Assembly (NCBI RefSeq): GCF_947172395.1
Contig: NC_069094.1
Span: 8,422,292-8,486,291 of the forward strand
Origin: Bicyclus anynana
Taxonomy: Eukaryota; Arthropoda; Insecta; Lepidoptera; Nymphalidae
Length of the DNA stretch: 64,000 nucleotides
Direction: 5' to 3'
In this document: positions 22,631 through 33,844 of the stretch, in pieces
How positions within the stretch are numbered: the first letter of the stretch is position 1
How the letters are laid out: every line of letters begins with the position of its first letter
Translations under genes and position numbers: made by a program
Notes under the pieces: generated by a model
What the model was told of the DNA's origin: nothing
Databases searched by the model: none
What the model saw: only the letters and a program-made list of their open reading frames with translations

Positions 22631-23642
22631 CTACCCTCTAACTACAATGCTGATGAAGTATAGCGCTGATAGTATCAGATGTAAACCATGAATATCTATC
22701 ATAATTAAGCACGAGCGAGATTACGGGCTGGCAACCGCTAGTAGCAGGATTAAATACGTCTTTTACGACTGGTTAACGCTCTCCTTCCCCGCTTGTGTTG
22801 CCTTACAGCCAAGTCACTAACAATGCAATGTTATTATTATAATGGTCACACTATACGGATAAACTCACCCAATTCCTTCACTCGCTGCTAAACTGACTAG
22901 ATCAAGCTAAAGCGTTCAACTGAATACACTTGAAATCTACCGCGAGCTCTCTCAGAGATCGTCAACTGACAGATGTCCACAGACAAACAACTGATAGATA
23001 AACGACACGTACTCCTTGACGTGTCTAGCAGATATCATCACCTAATTAATGTAAGATGGCGATACTATCTAATGATCCGACATATATTTTTTTGAGAATA
23101 CAATATACTTTAGAAACCTATATTCTCCTTCTTTCACTTTAATCTATACAAAACGAAAGGTGCATACACTCATCACGATATCTCGAAAACCGGTATAATA
23201 TTGAAATGCTTTCTAAACCTCGTACGGTAGGTGACTACAGAATACTGTTATTGATTTTATAAAAAATATAAATTCCATTAAATAATGTAAAATTTTAATT
23301 GAAAAAAATCTGAGAGTTTATTTTTGTGAACAAGAAAAGGCAGTGTATATTAAAATAAAAAGCTGTTTTCCATATTAATTATGTAACAGGATTAATTTAT
23401 GTTCGCTAAACAGAATTAATAAGATCCAAAAAGATTATTACAAAAAATTAGGCACCCAATTATTAAAATTGCTTGTAAGCCAAAATCAATAGTTTCCAAT
23501 ATATATTTTGTACCTTTTTACAAATTCTAATATGAGATGTAAATAAATAGTTCTCTTTAACATCATAAACGCACATTGGAACAGATGTACAAGTATATAA
23601 ATTAAAATGTTTATTGAATAAACCTTTAATTTTAAACTTGTT
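22631..23642. other. No recognised feature
   Basis: Mixed composition, somewhat GC richer up to 23040, then AT-rich. No coding frame or shared repeat is seen. Confidence 0.4.
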
Positions 23643-24485
23643 CAAATACCCGTCCAAGTGCGTGTCGGGCCACGCGCTATGTAGGGTTCCGTAGATTAAA
23701 TGAGCACTTTGCTTAACTTACTATGATGCACATAAATGCCGATAACGATACCCCACACCATGGGATAGACGATAAAAATATAATCATTATCAATCAATCA
23801 TCACTTTGCAAGTCGAGAATGAACCCAAAAAAGTACATTCAAAACTCTGAGTTATCAATAACTCGGACTACGTTTTTTAAGTTGGTGGGCTAGAACTAAG
23901 AAAAATCTATTCCTACCATGATGTTACAGTTTCTAACTTCTTAAAAACTTAATATTTTACAAATGGATCCCTAAATCGAAAAATAGTGGCATATCGTCAT
24001 TTATCTTTCAAAAACCTATCTAACGGTATCCCCACACTATGAGATAAACGAGTAAAAAAAATCATCCCAATTTTACAACTCTGTTTAAATTTTTAATGTT
24101 CATCATCATCATCATCATCATATCAGCCGTTGGACGTCCACTGCAGGACATAGGCCTTTTGTAGAGACTTCCAATCATTACGATACTGAGCCACCTGCAA
24201 CCAGTGAATCCCTACGACTCGCTTGATGTCGTCGGTCCACCTGGTGGTGGGTCGACCAACAATGCGCTTACTAGTCCGGGGTCGCCATTCCAGCACTTTG
24301 GGACCCCAACGTCCATCGGCTCTTCGAATAATTAATGTTCATACTCATGGTAAATTACAGCTTTCTATTAGTAATGCTTTCTGCGCTAAGCCGTGGGCAG
24401 ACGGACGGACAGACAGACGGAGTCATAGCGAAACTATAAGGTTTACTTGTGGACTACCGAACACTAAAAAGAACGTTAAGATGTA
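23643..24485 (+). repeat. Old interspersed repeat carrying an RTE insertion
   Basis: The left end (acccgtccaagtgcgtgtcg, tagggttccgtag) and right end (ggcagacggacgg, aaactataagg, ccgaacactaaaaa) look like a repeat I remember as common in Lepidoptera, whose ends carry ''gggttccgta'' and ''cggaaccctaaaaa''. It is split by the RTE insertion at 24104-24331. The class is not determined. Confidence 0.45.
24093..24342 (-). mobile_element. RTE LINE 3' end with 11-bp TSD
   Basis: Insert 24104-24331 on the minus strand. Its CAT-repeat tail is at the left and the ORF2 C-terminus reads as ...KVLEWRPRT...PTTRWTDDIKRV...W..LQK.Y. It is flanked by the perfect direct repeat ttaatgttcat at 24093-24103 and 24332-24342. 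It is truncated to about 228 bp. Confidence 0.88.
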
Positions 24486-25024
24486 CTAGGCATCTACATT
24501 ACATAAAACATGTAACATGTTTACACTGTATGCTTTCCAAAGAATAGCGTATGTCTCGTATAACATTATTCACAAGTGGTTTACAAAGTGTTATGATAAG
24601 CGGGTTCTTTGCACTAAAGCGTAGGACAAAGAGAGTCTCCGAGCGGCGCGGGCAAAAACCTTCGGATTACTCCATCGTGTTAAATATTTACCCAATCTCT
24701 GCACACATAATAAATGGATAACAACAAGGCGAGATAAGTTCGCAAATAGCTTCCCGTTTCACTTCAAAGGATACATTCACTTGTATTACAGTTACAGATT
24801 GATGTGTTAATATTTTTAACACAGTGCTTAAAGAATTTTATTTAAAAGTCGTAATTCTCTTCTGTGCAATATAAGAGTAGTTCTGTAATGAAAGTGTTTT
24901 GCAATTAAAACCATAATGATTACATCTACAGCCCCTTGAAGCTGTGAAAAAATCTTACGAGAAACCAGATCTCCATACAAACTCGGATTTGGATTACCTA
25001 ATTAATTACGAATACGAAATGATA
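24486..25024. other. No recognised feature
   Basis: AT-rich apart from a short GC-rich patch at 24630-24660. No coding frame seen. Confidence 0.4.
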
Positions 25025-25254
25025 CGAATGATATCAAAGAGCCGATGGACGTTGGGGTCCCAAGGTGTTGGAATGGCGACCCCGCACTGGAAAGCACAGT
25101 GTTGGTCAACCCCCCACTAGATGGACCGAAGACATCAAGCAGGTTGCCGGGAGCCGCTGGATGCTGGCGGCTCGAGACCGATGTGCTTGGAAGTCCATGA
25201 AAGAGGCCTATGTCCAGCATCAAATAGGTTGATGATGATGATGTCGAATGATAT
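25025..25254 (+). mobile_element. RTE LINE 3' end with 10-bp TSD
   Basis: Insert 25035-25244 reads as the RTE C-terminus (KVLEWRPRTGKHSVGQPPT, DIKQVAGSRWMLAARDRCAW) and ends in a GATGATGATG tail. The direct repeat cgaatgatat at 25025-25034 and 25245-25254 flanks it exactly. Confidence 0.9.
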
Positions 25255-25365
25255 AGCTGAAAGTTGGTCATAAATTAGAACAATAAAGGAGAGCTCATTT
25301 TCAGAGAAATCTAGATGAGCCTAATCAGTTAAATTACTTGTTTTAGGTGGATTCGGATCCCTTTG

Positions 25366-25698
25366 TCCTACTAATATTATAAACGCGAAAGTTTGTATGG
25401 ATGTTTCGATGTTTGTTTGGATATTTCTTACTCTTTAACGCCGCTACTACTGAAGCGATTTGGCTGAAATTTAGAATGGAAATAGATTTTACTCTGGATT
25501 TGCGAAAACTAATGATTTTTATGATATGAATGTTTGTTACTCTTTCACGCCTCGACTACTTAACCGAATTAGCTGAAATTTGGTATTGAGATATAATATA
25601 GCATGGATTAACACATAAGCTACTTTTTATCCCGGAAAAATCCATGTTTCTCGGGGGATTTGTGAAAAATTTAATTCCAAACGGACGAAATCCGCTAG
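25366..25698 (+). mobile_element. HelB Helitron-like, with internal duplication
   Basis: Starts TCCTACTAATATTATAAA and ends ggacgaaatccgctag before a T, as expected for a 5' TC and 3' CTAG Helitron. The interior holds two versions of the tttgttactcttt...ctgaaattt block, so a second HelB-like segment (from about 25510) replaces or adds to the middle. Confidence 0.7.
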
Positions 25699-25799
25699 TA
25701 TTTAAATAAAATGTTAAGACACTTTTATACTTCAGCGCTATTCTAAACTACATAAATAAATATTTGTTGATCTAAGCGACGAACGTAGCAACCTAAATA

Positions 25800-25930
25800 C
25801 AAAGTATCCCGCGAAGCCGCCATTCTGTATACTATCTAGTGCTACAAATCACACTGAATGTGTCTACAAGGGAAGCGAAATTAAGATACCAGGAAGGCAT
25901 TGTTTAGTTCGTCGTACTTCTTGGTATTTT
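25800..25930 (+). repeat. Repeat E, left part
   Basis: gaagccgccattctgtatac, gctacaaatcacac, gataccaggaaggcattgtt match the left end of the copy at 22261. Confidence 0.6.
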
Positions 25931-26107
25931 AAAGGCGCAGAATGTTTGCGGATTTTTAACACGTACGATATTAACGGCTTCATTACAGTGAAGTGAAAGA
26001 GCTTACGATTGCCAGACATACTTACTTCATTATAAGAAGGTTGAATGTTTGTCAGCCTTCGTAAAATTAGTAATATGATCTCGGCATAATATGAGAAATC
26101 TTATTCC

Positions 26108-26262
26108 ATTATATCATCATTATCAACCCATAATCGGCTCACTACTGAGCTCAAGTCTCCACTCAGAATGAGAGGGGTTAGGCCAATAGTCCACCACGCT
26201 GACCCTATGCGGATTAGCAGGCTTCACACACGCAGAGAATTAATTAACAAAGGTTAGATACA
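26108..26262 (-). repeat. SINE-2 3' fragment
   Basis: aacccataatcggctcact, ctcagaatgagaggggtta and tgcggattagcagg mark a minus-strand SINE-2 that breaks off at the cgcagagaattaa block. Confidence 0.75.
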
Positions 26263-26554
26263 TAATTGGTGTTGGGCATGACCTCCTAGATTTTGTCTCT
26301 TATAAGGAAGCCTGAATTTTTTTAGTCAATGCCGCGAAACTATTAAAAAGTTAAATAAAAATCATTGTAGTACGTACACAAACTTACAAACTAGCCTCTA
26401 AAACTAGCGACGCTTGCGGTTTTATTCCGCATATTTTTGAAAAGTCTCATCATCATCGGTTTATCAAACGACCTGTAGAAATTATAGCTATGTGATATGA
26501 TTTGAGGTTTTACAATGAGTAGATAGAATTGGGAGTAGAAAAACACCTGTTACA

Positions 26555-26710
26555 TCATTATCAGCCTATTATAACAGCTCATTACAGGGCTAGGCTTCCC
26601 TACTTATAATAGAAGGGATATGGAACTTACACCTACCACGCTGCTCCATTGCGGCTTGGCGACATTCTTCGAGGCACGATGGTGTAACACCGGGCTGAGA
26701 ATTTTCACTG
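26555..26710 (+). repeat. SINE-6 copy
   Basis: tcagcctattataacagc, acagggctaggcttccct, gatatggaacttacacct, cattgcggcttggcg and atggtgtaacaccgg. The same order is seen at 15060-15185 and in part at 29587. Confidence 0.6.
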
Positions 26711-27489
26711 AAAAAAATCTTAAAAGAAAGAAAGACTTTAATTTACATATATCCGGACGCAGGATTCCACGTTACGTTAAGGACGTAAGGCACGTAAAAA
26801 ATTATGCTCTGGGCCTTTTTTACCTACTGCATCCCAAAGCCACTGTGATCCAAATTCCATAGCCTATAGCATACTTTGCAATGGTAGGACATACTTACTT
26901 CTTATTCTTCTTTCCTGGGCCTTTTCCGCACTTGTCCACTAGTGGTTGGCCGTTGTACGTAGTTTCATTTGGTACTGGTCCCCGCTGGAGTCACCCCAGC
27001 CAACCGAGCTCGCTCCAGAAGCTTAGCAGAGCCTCGCCCAGGAGGACATACGTCATACATACATCTGTGTTAAATAAAATGACAAAGATTTAGGCATCAA
27101 AAGCTCCTGAACCATATTGTCCTCTTTCGTACAGTGAGCTTGGTCTATAAAAAAGTCGGATAAAACATGTAACCAATAACCACCGTTGAATGAATTTTGT
27201 ACGTTTTGTGCATTTGATATTCTATTCTGCGTATAGAGAATAGTTTCCGAGTACCTACGAGTAGTAAACGATTTTTGCAATGCAATATTCTTGTTACGTG
27301 TATTTTGCCATTCATATTTAAGCTCCAGCAACAATACAAACGTAGTAGTCAGGGATCCGTAGAACATTTTGTACAACTGATTACGATCAAGTTAATATTT
27401 TGTGAGTAGCTTCATCTCGATGAGACGATCAACTTTTTTATTTGCGAAAATTTTCGATTCTGGTGGCTAACTGAGTAACCAGGAAATGA
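26711..27489. other. No recognised feature
   Basis: Open frames of 70 to 107 residues lie on both strands with no domain. 26900-27060 is GC richer but shows no splice-site-bounded coding pattern I can defend. Confidence 0.35.
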
Positions 27490-27771
27490 AAGTTTCTGAG
27501 CGTCAAAACGAGATAATGTACCTACCACGCAATTTGTAGGACATAGTGGAAGTTAAGTTGTATAATTATTAGATAATCAACAGTAAAAAAAACATCTGGT
27601 TAGTAACAACTTTTAATAAACTACCCTCCTCCCAACTTGTATCAATAACGAGGATATTATAAGTTGTTACAAACCAGCTGTTTTTAACTGTAGCTTAATT
27701 AATACAACTTAACAGCTACAATGACCTACAAATTGCGTGGTACATTATCTCGTTCTGATGCTCAGAAATTT
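27490..27771. mobile_element. MITE with ~110-bp terminal inverted repeats
   Basis: The left arm (27490-27605) and right arm (27655-27771) are reverse complements over almost their whole length. Paired blocks are tttctgagcgtcaaaacg with cgttctgatgctcagaaa, ccacgcaatttgtagg with cctacaaattgcgtgg, and aagttaagttgta with tacaacttaacag. A short loop lies between. No coding frame is present and I could not define a target duplication. Confidence 0.85.
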
Positions 27772-27783
27772 TTATTTAATGTA

Positions 27784-27880
27784 CTAGCGGACGCCCGCGA
27801 TTTCGTCCGTGTGAAATTTAGTTTTTCACAAATCCCACGGGAACCATGAACTTCTCTGGATTTTAACTAGCTCATATTGC
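27784..27880 (-). mobile_element. HelB Helitron-like 3' end
   Basis: On the minus strand it ends with gacgaaatcgcgggcgtc and cgctag. It breaks off near 27880 where degraded repeat K sequence begins. Confidence 0.65.
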
Positions 27881-27914
27881 TCAATAGCCTTCTCTATTTA
27901 CCATTACCATTCAA

Positions 27915-27990
27915 ATTGGTTCGAAAGGCAGAGAAGTGCCTTGAGAAGAGCCGGCAAAACACTCAAAAGTTGCACTTTCAAATGTCATAC
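27915..27990 (-). repeat. Repeat K fragment
   Basis: Minus-strand match to the block gagtttcttgccggt...cttctc of the copy at 60741-60944 (here gagccggcaaaacactc and ttgcactttcaaatgtcat). Confidence 0.5.
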
Positions 27991-27991
27991 A

Positions 27992-28175
27992 CTAGCTGAC
28001 GCTGCGCGGTTTCACTCGCGTGGTTCAGTTTCCGTAGGAATACGGAGATAATATACAACTTCGATAAGTGGCCTATCTAACACTGAAAGAATTTTTCAAA
28101 TCGGACCAGTAGTTCCTGAGGTTAGCGCGTGCAAGCAAACAAACAAACTCTTCAGCTTTCTAATATTAGTATAGA
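27992..28175 (-). mobile_element. HelA non-autonomous Helitron-like copy
   Basis: Minus strand: TCTATACTAATATTAG start preceded by A on that strand, 3' end gcgtcagctag followed by T. Both predicted A^T insertion points are intact, so this is a full-length copy of 184 bp. Confidence 0.7.
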
Positions 28176-28511
28176 TTATTATTATTTACAATATTTAAAT
28201 CATTACAATTTTTATACCTTTACTTCCATTATAAATTAAACTAAAATACCAATTATATTATAAAGCTCCAATACGAATACACCAAAACAACCCCCATACG
28301 CATGCCACAGACGATTAATAACACACAAGCTCACCGCAAGTCCTTGTACACAGCGTAACAACTTAACGTGGCAACGCGCCGACCCATGTCATGGGAACCG
28401 AGTACCTGACACATACAGACGTCAACTCTGCCATGAAACCATAATTAGAAGCCTTAATAGCTTCATGGTAATACTTAGAATTTGCCACACGATATGATTA
28501 CACAATAATCA

Positions 28512-28625
28512 GATTTTTTTTATACAATATAGGCTAGCGCTTGACTACAATTAAGCCTGATGGTAAGCATTAATGCGTTCTAAGTTGGAGCGCGCTTACC
28601 TAGAAAATGCCTATTTTTAGCAGTT
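28512..28625 (-). repeat. SINE fragment related to SINE-1
   Basis: T-run, gcgcttgactacaatta, cctgatggtaagc and ttctaagttggagcgcgctt. It resembles the SINE-1 3' half and also the copy at 49300-49545. Confidence 0.5.
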
Positions 28626-28639
28626 TCAAAGGTGATTAC

Positions 28640-28955
28640 AAAAATAAGAAAACTAATGTCGAACAAAGGTTATGATTCACAACATTTGTCAGGACAACTT
28701 AATTAACAAATCAAACTGTAACTAAAATAAGACCCTAGAATAGCAGAGAATGACCTTGAGTGAAGTCACGCACTTGTGAACGTTGTGTGTAGGGTTAAAG
28801 GATCCTTTGATTGTTAACAAACACTCCCCTTTTTCGCTCAAGTCACACTCCCCGCCTATCCAAAGTAACCCATAAGAATTACACAACAAGAGATTTGGAC
28901 GGCTCGAACGCTACGAGCATACTGAAGCCGTCCGTACCGCAAGTTTAGTAGATCC
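28640..28955 (+). repeat. Repeat H copy
   Basis: Shares ctaatgtcgaaca, tttgtcaggacaactta and ctcaagtcacactccccgcc with 5844-6062. Shares gtgtagggttaaaggat and gttaacaaacactcccct with 46310-46450. Confidence 0.6.
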
Positions 28956-29399
28956 GGAGACAACCCCCTGCAACTCTACATACTTTACCTCTATGATATT
29001 AGTATCTATAGTTTGATTGATTGTAATGCAAGAACAATACTGTTTATGTATTATTGATTAGCTAGGTATACGCTATCAAAAGCAACACATTTCATGTTAT
29101 AATTACGACAGTCAAATACACAAATAGTCTGACTGAACATTTTGCGGAATTGTTCAGACTCTATAGGAAATTTTCAATAGTATCCTATAGGATATACAAC
29201 GAACAATCCAGTGACAAACAATAATATACTGCGTATAACGGTTTAATAAACCTTTGTTCTGTTATTTAATAATGGCATGGTGAAACTTGAAATCGAAGCT
29301 ATATTTAATTTCATAGAATTGTCCCAGAAATATATTATTTTAATCGACAATTGAATATTATACAGAAAATAAGAGTAATATTTTAGTTATAGTTCATCA

Positions 29400-29586
29400 C
29401 TAGCTGACGCCACGCGGTTTCACCCACGTGCTCGTTTCCGTAGGAATACGGGGATCCTAGATAAATGGGCTATCTAACATTGAAAGAATTTTTCAAATCA
29501 GACCAGTAGTTTCTGAGATTAACGCGTTTAAGCAAACAAACAAACAAACTCTTCAGATTTATAATATTTGTATATATTAGTATAGA
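29400..29586 (-). mobile_element. HelA non-autonomous Helitron-like copy
   Basis: Same ends as the copy at 27992: ctag at 29400-29403 and ttagtataga before T at 29586. The internal block gataaatgggctatctaaca is shared. Confidence 0.7.
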
Positions 29587-29670
29587 TTATCAGCCTATTT
29601 TAAAGTCCTCCCTCCTCTTAGCAGGAGTAGGGATGAGAGATGTAAGATGGACTCACAATGCTACTCCAAT
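29587..29670 (+). repeat. SINE-6 fragment
   Basis: atcagcctattttaaag, ctcctcttagcaggag and acaatgctactcc; it lies directly against the HelA copy. Confidence 0.4.
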
Positions 29671-29764
29671 AGGTTTTTTATTTCCTACCTGCTACCGACG
29701 ACTGCAGTCGACTGCAGTTGCTGCTCGTGTAAATGAACCCTTATTCTTCCCATAACTCTGACGG

Positions 29765-29905
29765 TTTTTATGTGGTATCGTACCGGAACGCTAAATCTTA
29801 GTACCCATAACACAAACTAAATAAGCTTAGTAGGTACTTTGGGGCTAAGTAATGATGAGTGTATTGCGTAAGTAATTAAGTATATTTATTTACCTAATAA
29901 ATTAG
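29765..29905 (+). repeat. SINE-1 and SINE-3 scraps
   Basis: tggtatcgtaccggaacgct (SINE-1, minus orientation) is followed by gtacccataacacaaact and tactttggggctaagtaatg (SINE-3 3' part, plus orientation). Confidence 0.45.
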
Positions 29906-29916
29906 CTGTGACGTCA

Positions 29917-29990
29917 CTTGTATGTAGAACACGGCATATGCTGAGTATATTTTGCTTGTATGTAGAACACGACATATGCTGAGCTATACA
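29917..29990. repeat. 38-bp tandem duplication
   Basis: Two copies of cttgtatgtagaacacg(g/a)catatgctgag start at 29917 and 29955. Confidence 0.8.
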
Positions 29991-30087
29991 CCCTTTTTTA
30001 AGGGTTACAGACAGACGTGCTGTCATAAGGATAGAGTCATGGATAAGGTACTAGCTGTCTATAACTTTTAGATGTGAATAAATTTAT

Positions 30088-30118
30088 TTTCTCTTTTTTC
30101 TTTCTTTCTTTCTTTCTT
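30088..30118. repeat. (CTTT)n microsatellite
   Basis: Pyrimidine run of about seven CTTT units. Confidence 0.8.
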
Positions 30119-30535
30119 ACCTACTATCAGACGATCGTGTTCAGGACATAATAATATTAATATGAGTTAAGTCCTACCTTTTTACTTTACCTTTTACTAT
30201 ATAGGGATTTTACTTGAGGGCAGTAGTTAGAAACTACGACGATCAAAATTAGCCAATGCAGCAAGTTCGTTGGAACTGTATCAGCTATCCGAAGGCAATC
30301 TCCAAAAACAGACCGTGTCAGCTTTCTCGGCTTGAAAACGGAAAGCAATTAAACTTGCTTCTGAACTATTGTCTGAATATTGTTTAGTACAAGGATTAAG
30401 ACAACAACTGAAGTCACTCACAAAGTATTGTTTTGATATTATATTGTATTGTGATACATATCCTGTCTGTCTGTCTGTATGACTATTAGGTATCAACTCT
30501 TAAACACTAAAATAATTTAAATTTATTTGGGAATT

Positions 30536-30740
30536 AGCTTGACCTCGTCCGCGCGGAATTCAGTTTACAAATCCTGCGGGTACCATGCATTTTTTCGGGA
30601 TTAAAAGGAGCCTATATGTTAATCCAGGATATTATTTTTCTTCGTTTTATATTTCAGCCAAATAGGTTCAGTATTTGCGGCGTTAAAGAGTAACAAACAT
30701 CCAAACAAGCTTTCACTTTTTAAAATTAGTAAGATGGATT
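30536..30740 (-). mobile_element. HelB Helitron-like, degraded
   Basis: gacctcgtccgcgcggaatt, acaaatcctgcgggtacc, ggattaaaaggagcctata and agagtaacaaacatccaaac on the plus strand are HelB blocks in reverse. Both termini are eroded. Confidence 0.55.
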
Positions 30741-30842
30741 TTATTTGGGCAGATTTTTTGTCTGTACTATGTAGTTTAGTTGATCCATGTGGCGTTACGG
30801 ATGATGGAGTCTTGGGTTTGTGTAAATGTATATATTAGAGAA

Positions 30843-31035
30843 GCCATGATAGCCCAGTGTACTTCTCCCTTCGATTCGGAGGGCGTAGGTTTGCATCCGT
30901 TCCGGGGCATGGACCTCCAACTTTTCAGTTATGTGCATTAAAACAAATTAAATATCACGTGTCTTAAAAAGTTAAGGAATAATATCGTTTGGAAATCTGC
31001 GTACCTGTTTCCTAAATATCGAGGTGTGTAAAGTT
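30843..31035 (+). repeat. SINE-2, 3' truncated
   Basis: Head (gatagcccagtg, cgattcggagggcgtagg) and mid-body (ccaacttttcagttatgtg, aaatatcacgtgtctta) are clear. The 3' third has decayed. Confidence 0.7.
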
Positions 31036-31499
31036 TAGTAGACTAGAGTAGTGTTGATGATGATATTAGATTATTTTTCCTTTCTAGAAATTATACTTAC
31101 CTCTCCAAGGCACGGGGATGTAACACTATCAACTTTACAACTCAGAACTGAAAATCTCTATAATTCATACCATTCATGTTTTTTAACTTGTCTATCTGTG
31201 TTTTATATTTAGAAACAGTTTTACAACATTCCGTGCTGACCAATGTTGTGACGTGTTCTATTTTAGTGGATTTAAATGGATACAAACCATTTTGCATTTA
31301 AATACTGTTCAGTGAAAACAGCTTGCATTTTTTAAATACGTTTTTCCATTTACATTATGCATTTTTTTTATTATATGTGTCGCCGAGTGAATTATTTGAT
31401 CGGTTAGCAAAATCTACGTTAATTATTGTGATAATATTAGAATCAGATTTTCATGTAATTGGGTTTTTTGGAATAGGGTGGGTAGCATAAAGCATAGTG
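31036..31499. other. No recognised feature
   Basis: AT-rich. A SINE-6-like scrap (ggcacggggatgtaacac) lies at 31105-31125. Nothing coding is seen. Confidence 0.4.
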
Positions 31500-31665
31500 A
31501 AACAGTATTAGCAAGTTAAATGGTCGTTCCAGTAATGACCGATAGTGTTACTTTGTGTATCTGCCATCCTTGACACGTAAAGCTTAGAACCTGCTCTTAG
31601 ACTACGGCTTCTCCGTTATCAAAAGTAGTATATGGTCGATGCCCCGATATATGTATATCTAATAA
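31500..31665 (-). repeat. Repeat E, right part, inverted
   Basis: atggtcgttccagtaatgac, gtatctgccatccttgacac and gacacgtaaagcttagaacc are the reverse complement of 22500-22615. The two copies are about 9 kb apart. Confidence 0.75.
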
Positions 31666-32584
31666 TGTGTACGACTCAAATAATATTTTATCATTTCTCC
31701 ATAGTGGCTAACTTAGTTAAGCAAGTATTTTTAATCTGCCTATAAAATCTCTCGATCTTTATGAGAGAGAAGCATATTATATGAGAGAATTCGTAAAAGT
31801 TTTTTTATTTTAAGAATACCTCTTGTCCATTTATTATTTAAATACAAAACGGTAAATCTGTATTTGAAATTGAAATGGTATCACAGGTATCACAAAAATA
31901 TTAAACATTAATGTATTTTAAATTAATCCAATATACTCAAACGGTTTTGTACGAATATATGGTTGTGACAAATTCTACGAATTCTGTATTTTGCATTTAA
32001 AATTGAACGTCCTACTTATCAAACCATATGGCGTGTCACTGTAGTTTTAAATATTTTTTGAAATATTTTTTGATATACATAAATATTATCACAACCATAT
32101 TATTTTTCACAATTTTTCTATTCTAAGAAAACGCCAGCCAGCACTCAAGGCGGGTAGGGTAGAATTTTCTTGCAATGCTTCATAAGACGAATAAGGCCAG
32201 CGCATTTAGAGATGTGCCCGACATTAAGGGGAAACAAAAACGCGAAAGTGTTCCCATTCGAGAAAAGAAACTTTCATATTTGGACACAACCAAGTACCGA
32301 GCATACTTGAGGAAAATTACACTGTTTTCAGTTTTATTTACGCTGGTATATTAACTTTGCGAACACAGAGATTGACTCGGTTTTGCTTTTGGAATTCCGT
32401 GGTAAACTCATGATACATTACATTGCCGCGCTTTGCTATGTGCAACAACTTTGCGTGCTCGGCTAGCTTTGAATTGTTGAGGTTTACAAAATATACTGTT
32501 CTGAATCGCGCTTTTTGAAGGTACATAGAATATAATTAGTCAAATTCGAAATAAATGTATTTAAATTAGGCTAAGTCTACAAGA
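31666..32584. other. No recognised feature
   Basis: AT-rich. The 62-residue minus frame at 32338-32526 has no domain or splice context I trust. Confidence 0.4.
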
Positions 32585-32692
32585 ATGGACGTTGGGGTCC
32601 CAAGGTGCTGGAATGGCGACCCCGCACCGGAAAGCGCAGTTGGCTGACCCCCCGCTAGGTGTTCTGAGGATATCAAGCGGGTTGCAGGAAGC
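32585..32692 (+). mobile_element. RTE LINE 3' fragment
   Basis: tggacgttggggtcccaagg, accggaaagcgcag and ggatatcaagcgggttgcag correspond to WGPKVLEWRPRTGKRS...DIKRVAG. It breaks off before the usual tail and a SINE-1 follows 13 bp later. Confidence 0.8.
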
Positions 32693-32704
32693 CTAAAAAT
32701 TTTT

Positions 32705-32959
32705 GACGGCCTCCGTGGCGCAGTGGTATGCGCGGTGGATTTACAAGACGGAGGTCCTGGGTTCGATCCCCGGCTGGACTGATTGAGGTTTTCTTAATTG
32801 GTCTAGGTATGGCAGGTGGGAGGCTTCGGCCGTGGCTAGTTACCACCCTACCGACAAAGACGTACCGCCAAGCGATTTAGCGTTCCGGTACGATGTCGTG
32901 TAGAAACCGAAAGGAGTGTGGATTTTCATCCTCCTCCTAACAAGTTAGCCCGCTTCCAT
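32705..32959 (+). repeat. SINE-1 with complete head, 3' truncated
   Basis: The head is the best preserved in the window: gacggcctccgtggcgcag, ggtggatttacaagacgg, ggttcgatccccggct. The body is interrupted after gttagcccgcttcca, so the A-rich tail is missing. Confidence 0.85.
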
Positions 32960-33594
32960 TCCATTCGTTGGTATGACAGAACAACGTTTTCAAATAAGCT
33001 AGTAATATGACCTTTTTAAGAACGCGAAATTTTGAAATTCATGACTATTTGAGAGTTATCCACTCATGCGATAAGTCGTATTGATATAAGTTACGAGCAC
33101 ACACAAGTTACGACAGTTGCCAATGTTAAGATTGAATAGCGGAAACATCCTGAACCGAAATATATTGGTGTGGTAAGATGGCTTATACAAAATCTTGTGT
33201 TACAAACTTTGGAGTTAGATTTTCAGTGCAAGAAAAATGATATATTCTTAAAGTTAACGTTTAAAAGTATATTATTTTCTTTTAGGTGTAACTTTTTTAA
33301 AACGCTATACCTAACGTTTTTTTTATTCTCTCATTTATTTATTTCTCCCTTTTTTTTAATTTTTAACAAACAATTTTTAAAAAAAAAAAATTAAAAACTT
33401 ATAAAAAAAATAAGTAAAAAATATACCTAACGTTATTATTAAGTACCTATACTGCTTCGGACGTCATATGGCAGTAAAATTGTATTTTCAAATAGCGCCC
33501 CCCAGCGACGCCATCCCTAAAATAAAACTAATAATAACTGCCGATATTGATAATTTAAATATTATGTCGTATTTAAATTAATACAAAAAGCTCA
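32960..33594. other. No recognised feature
   Basis: AT-rich with long T and A runs at 33290-33420. No gene or shared repeat is seen. Confidence 0.4.
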
Positions 33595-33809
33595 TCCTAT
33601 AAATGCGAAGGTTTGTATGGATGTTTGTTTGGATATTTATTACTCTTTAACGCCGCTACTAATAAAGTAATTTGGCTGAAACTTGGAATGGAAATATATT
33701 TTACTCTAGATTAACACATAGACTACTTTTTATCCCGGAAAAATCCTTGGTTCTCACGGGATTTGTGAAAAACTGAATTCCGAGAGGCAAAGTCGCAGGC
33801 GTGCGCTAG
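33595..33809 (+). mobile_element. HelB Helitron-like, full length with A^T site
   Basis: Starts TCCTATAAATGCGAAGG after an A and ends gtgcgctag before a T. This is the textbook Helitron arrangement (5' TC, 3' CTRR, insertion between A and T). Length is 215 bp with no coding. Confidence 0.75.
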
Positions 33810-33844
33810 TTTAATATAATCTTTCATTTTCAAATTTCAACCAT

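Noticed and set aside
26881..27093. GC-richer 70-residue frame as a host exon
   Set aside because: No acceptor or donor pair fits the frame and the opposite strand is equally open.
30466..30480. CTGT microsatellite as a regulatory site
   Set aside because: Only about four units; ordinary simple sequence.
33170..33394. 74-residue plus frame rich in Phe and Leu as a membrane protein
   Set aside because: The residues come from T-rich simple sequence, not a maintained coding region.
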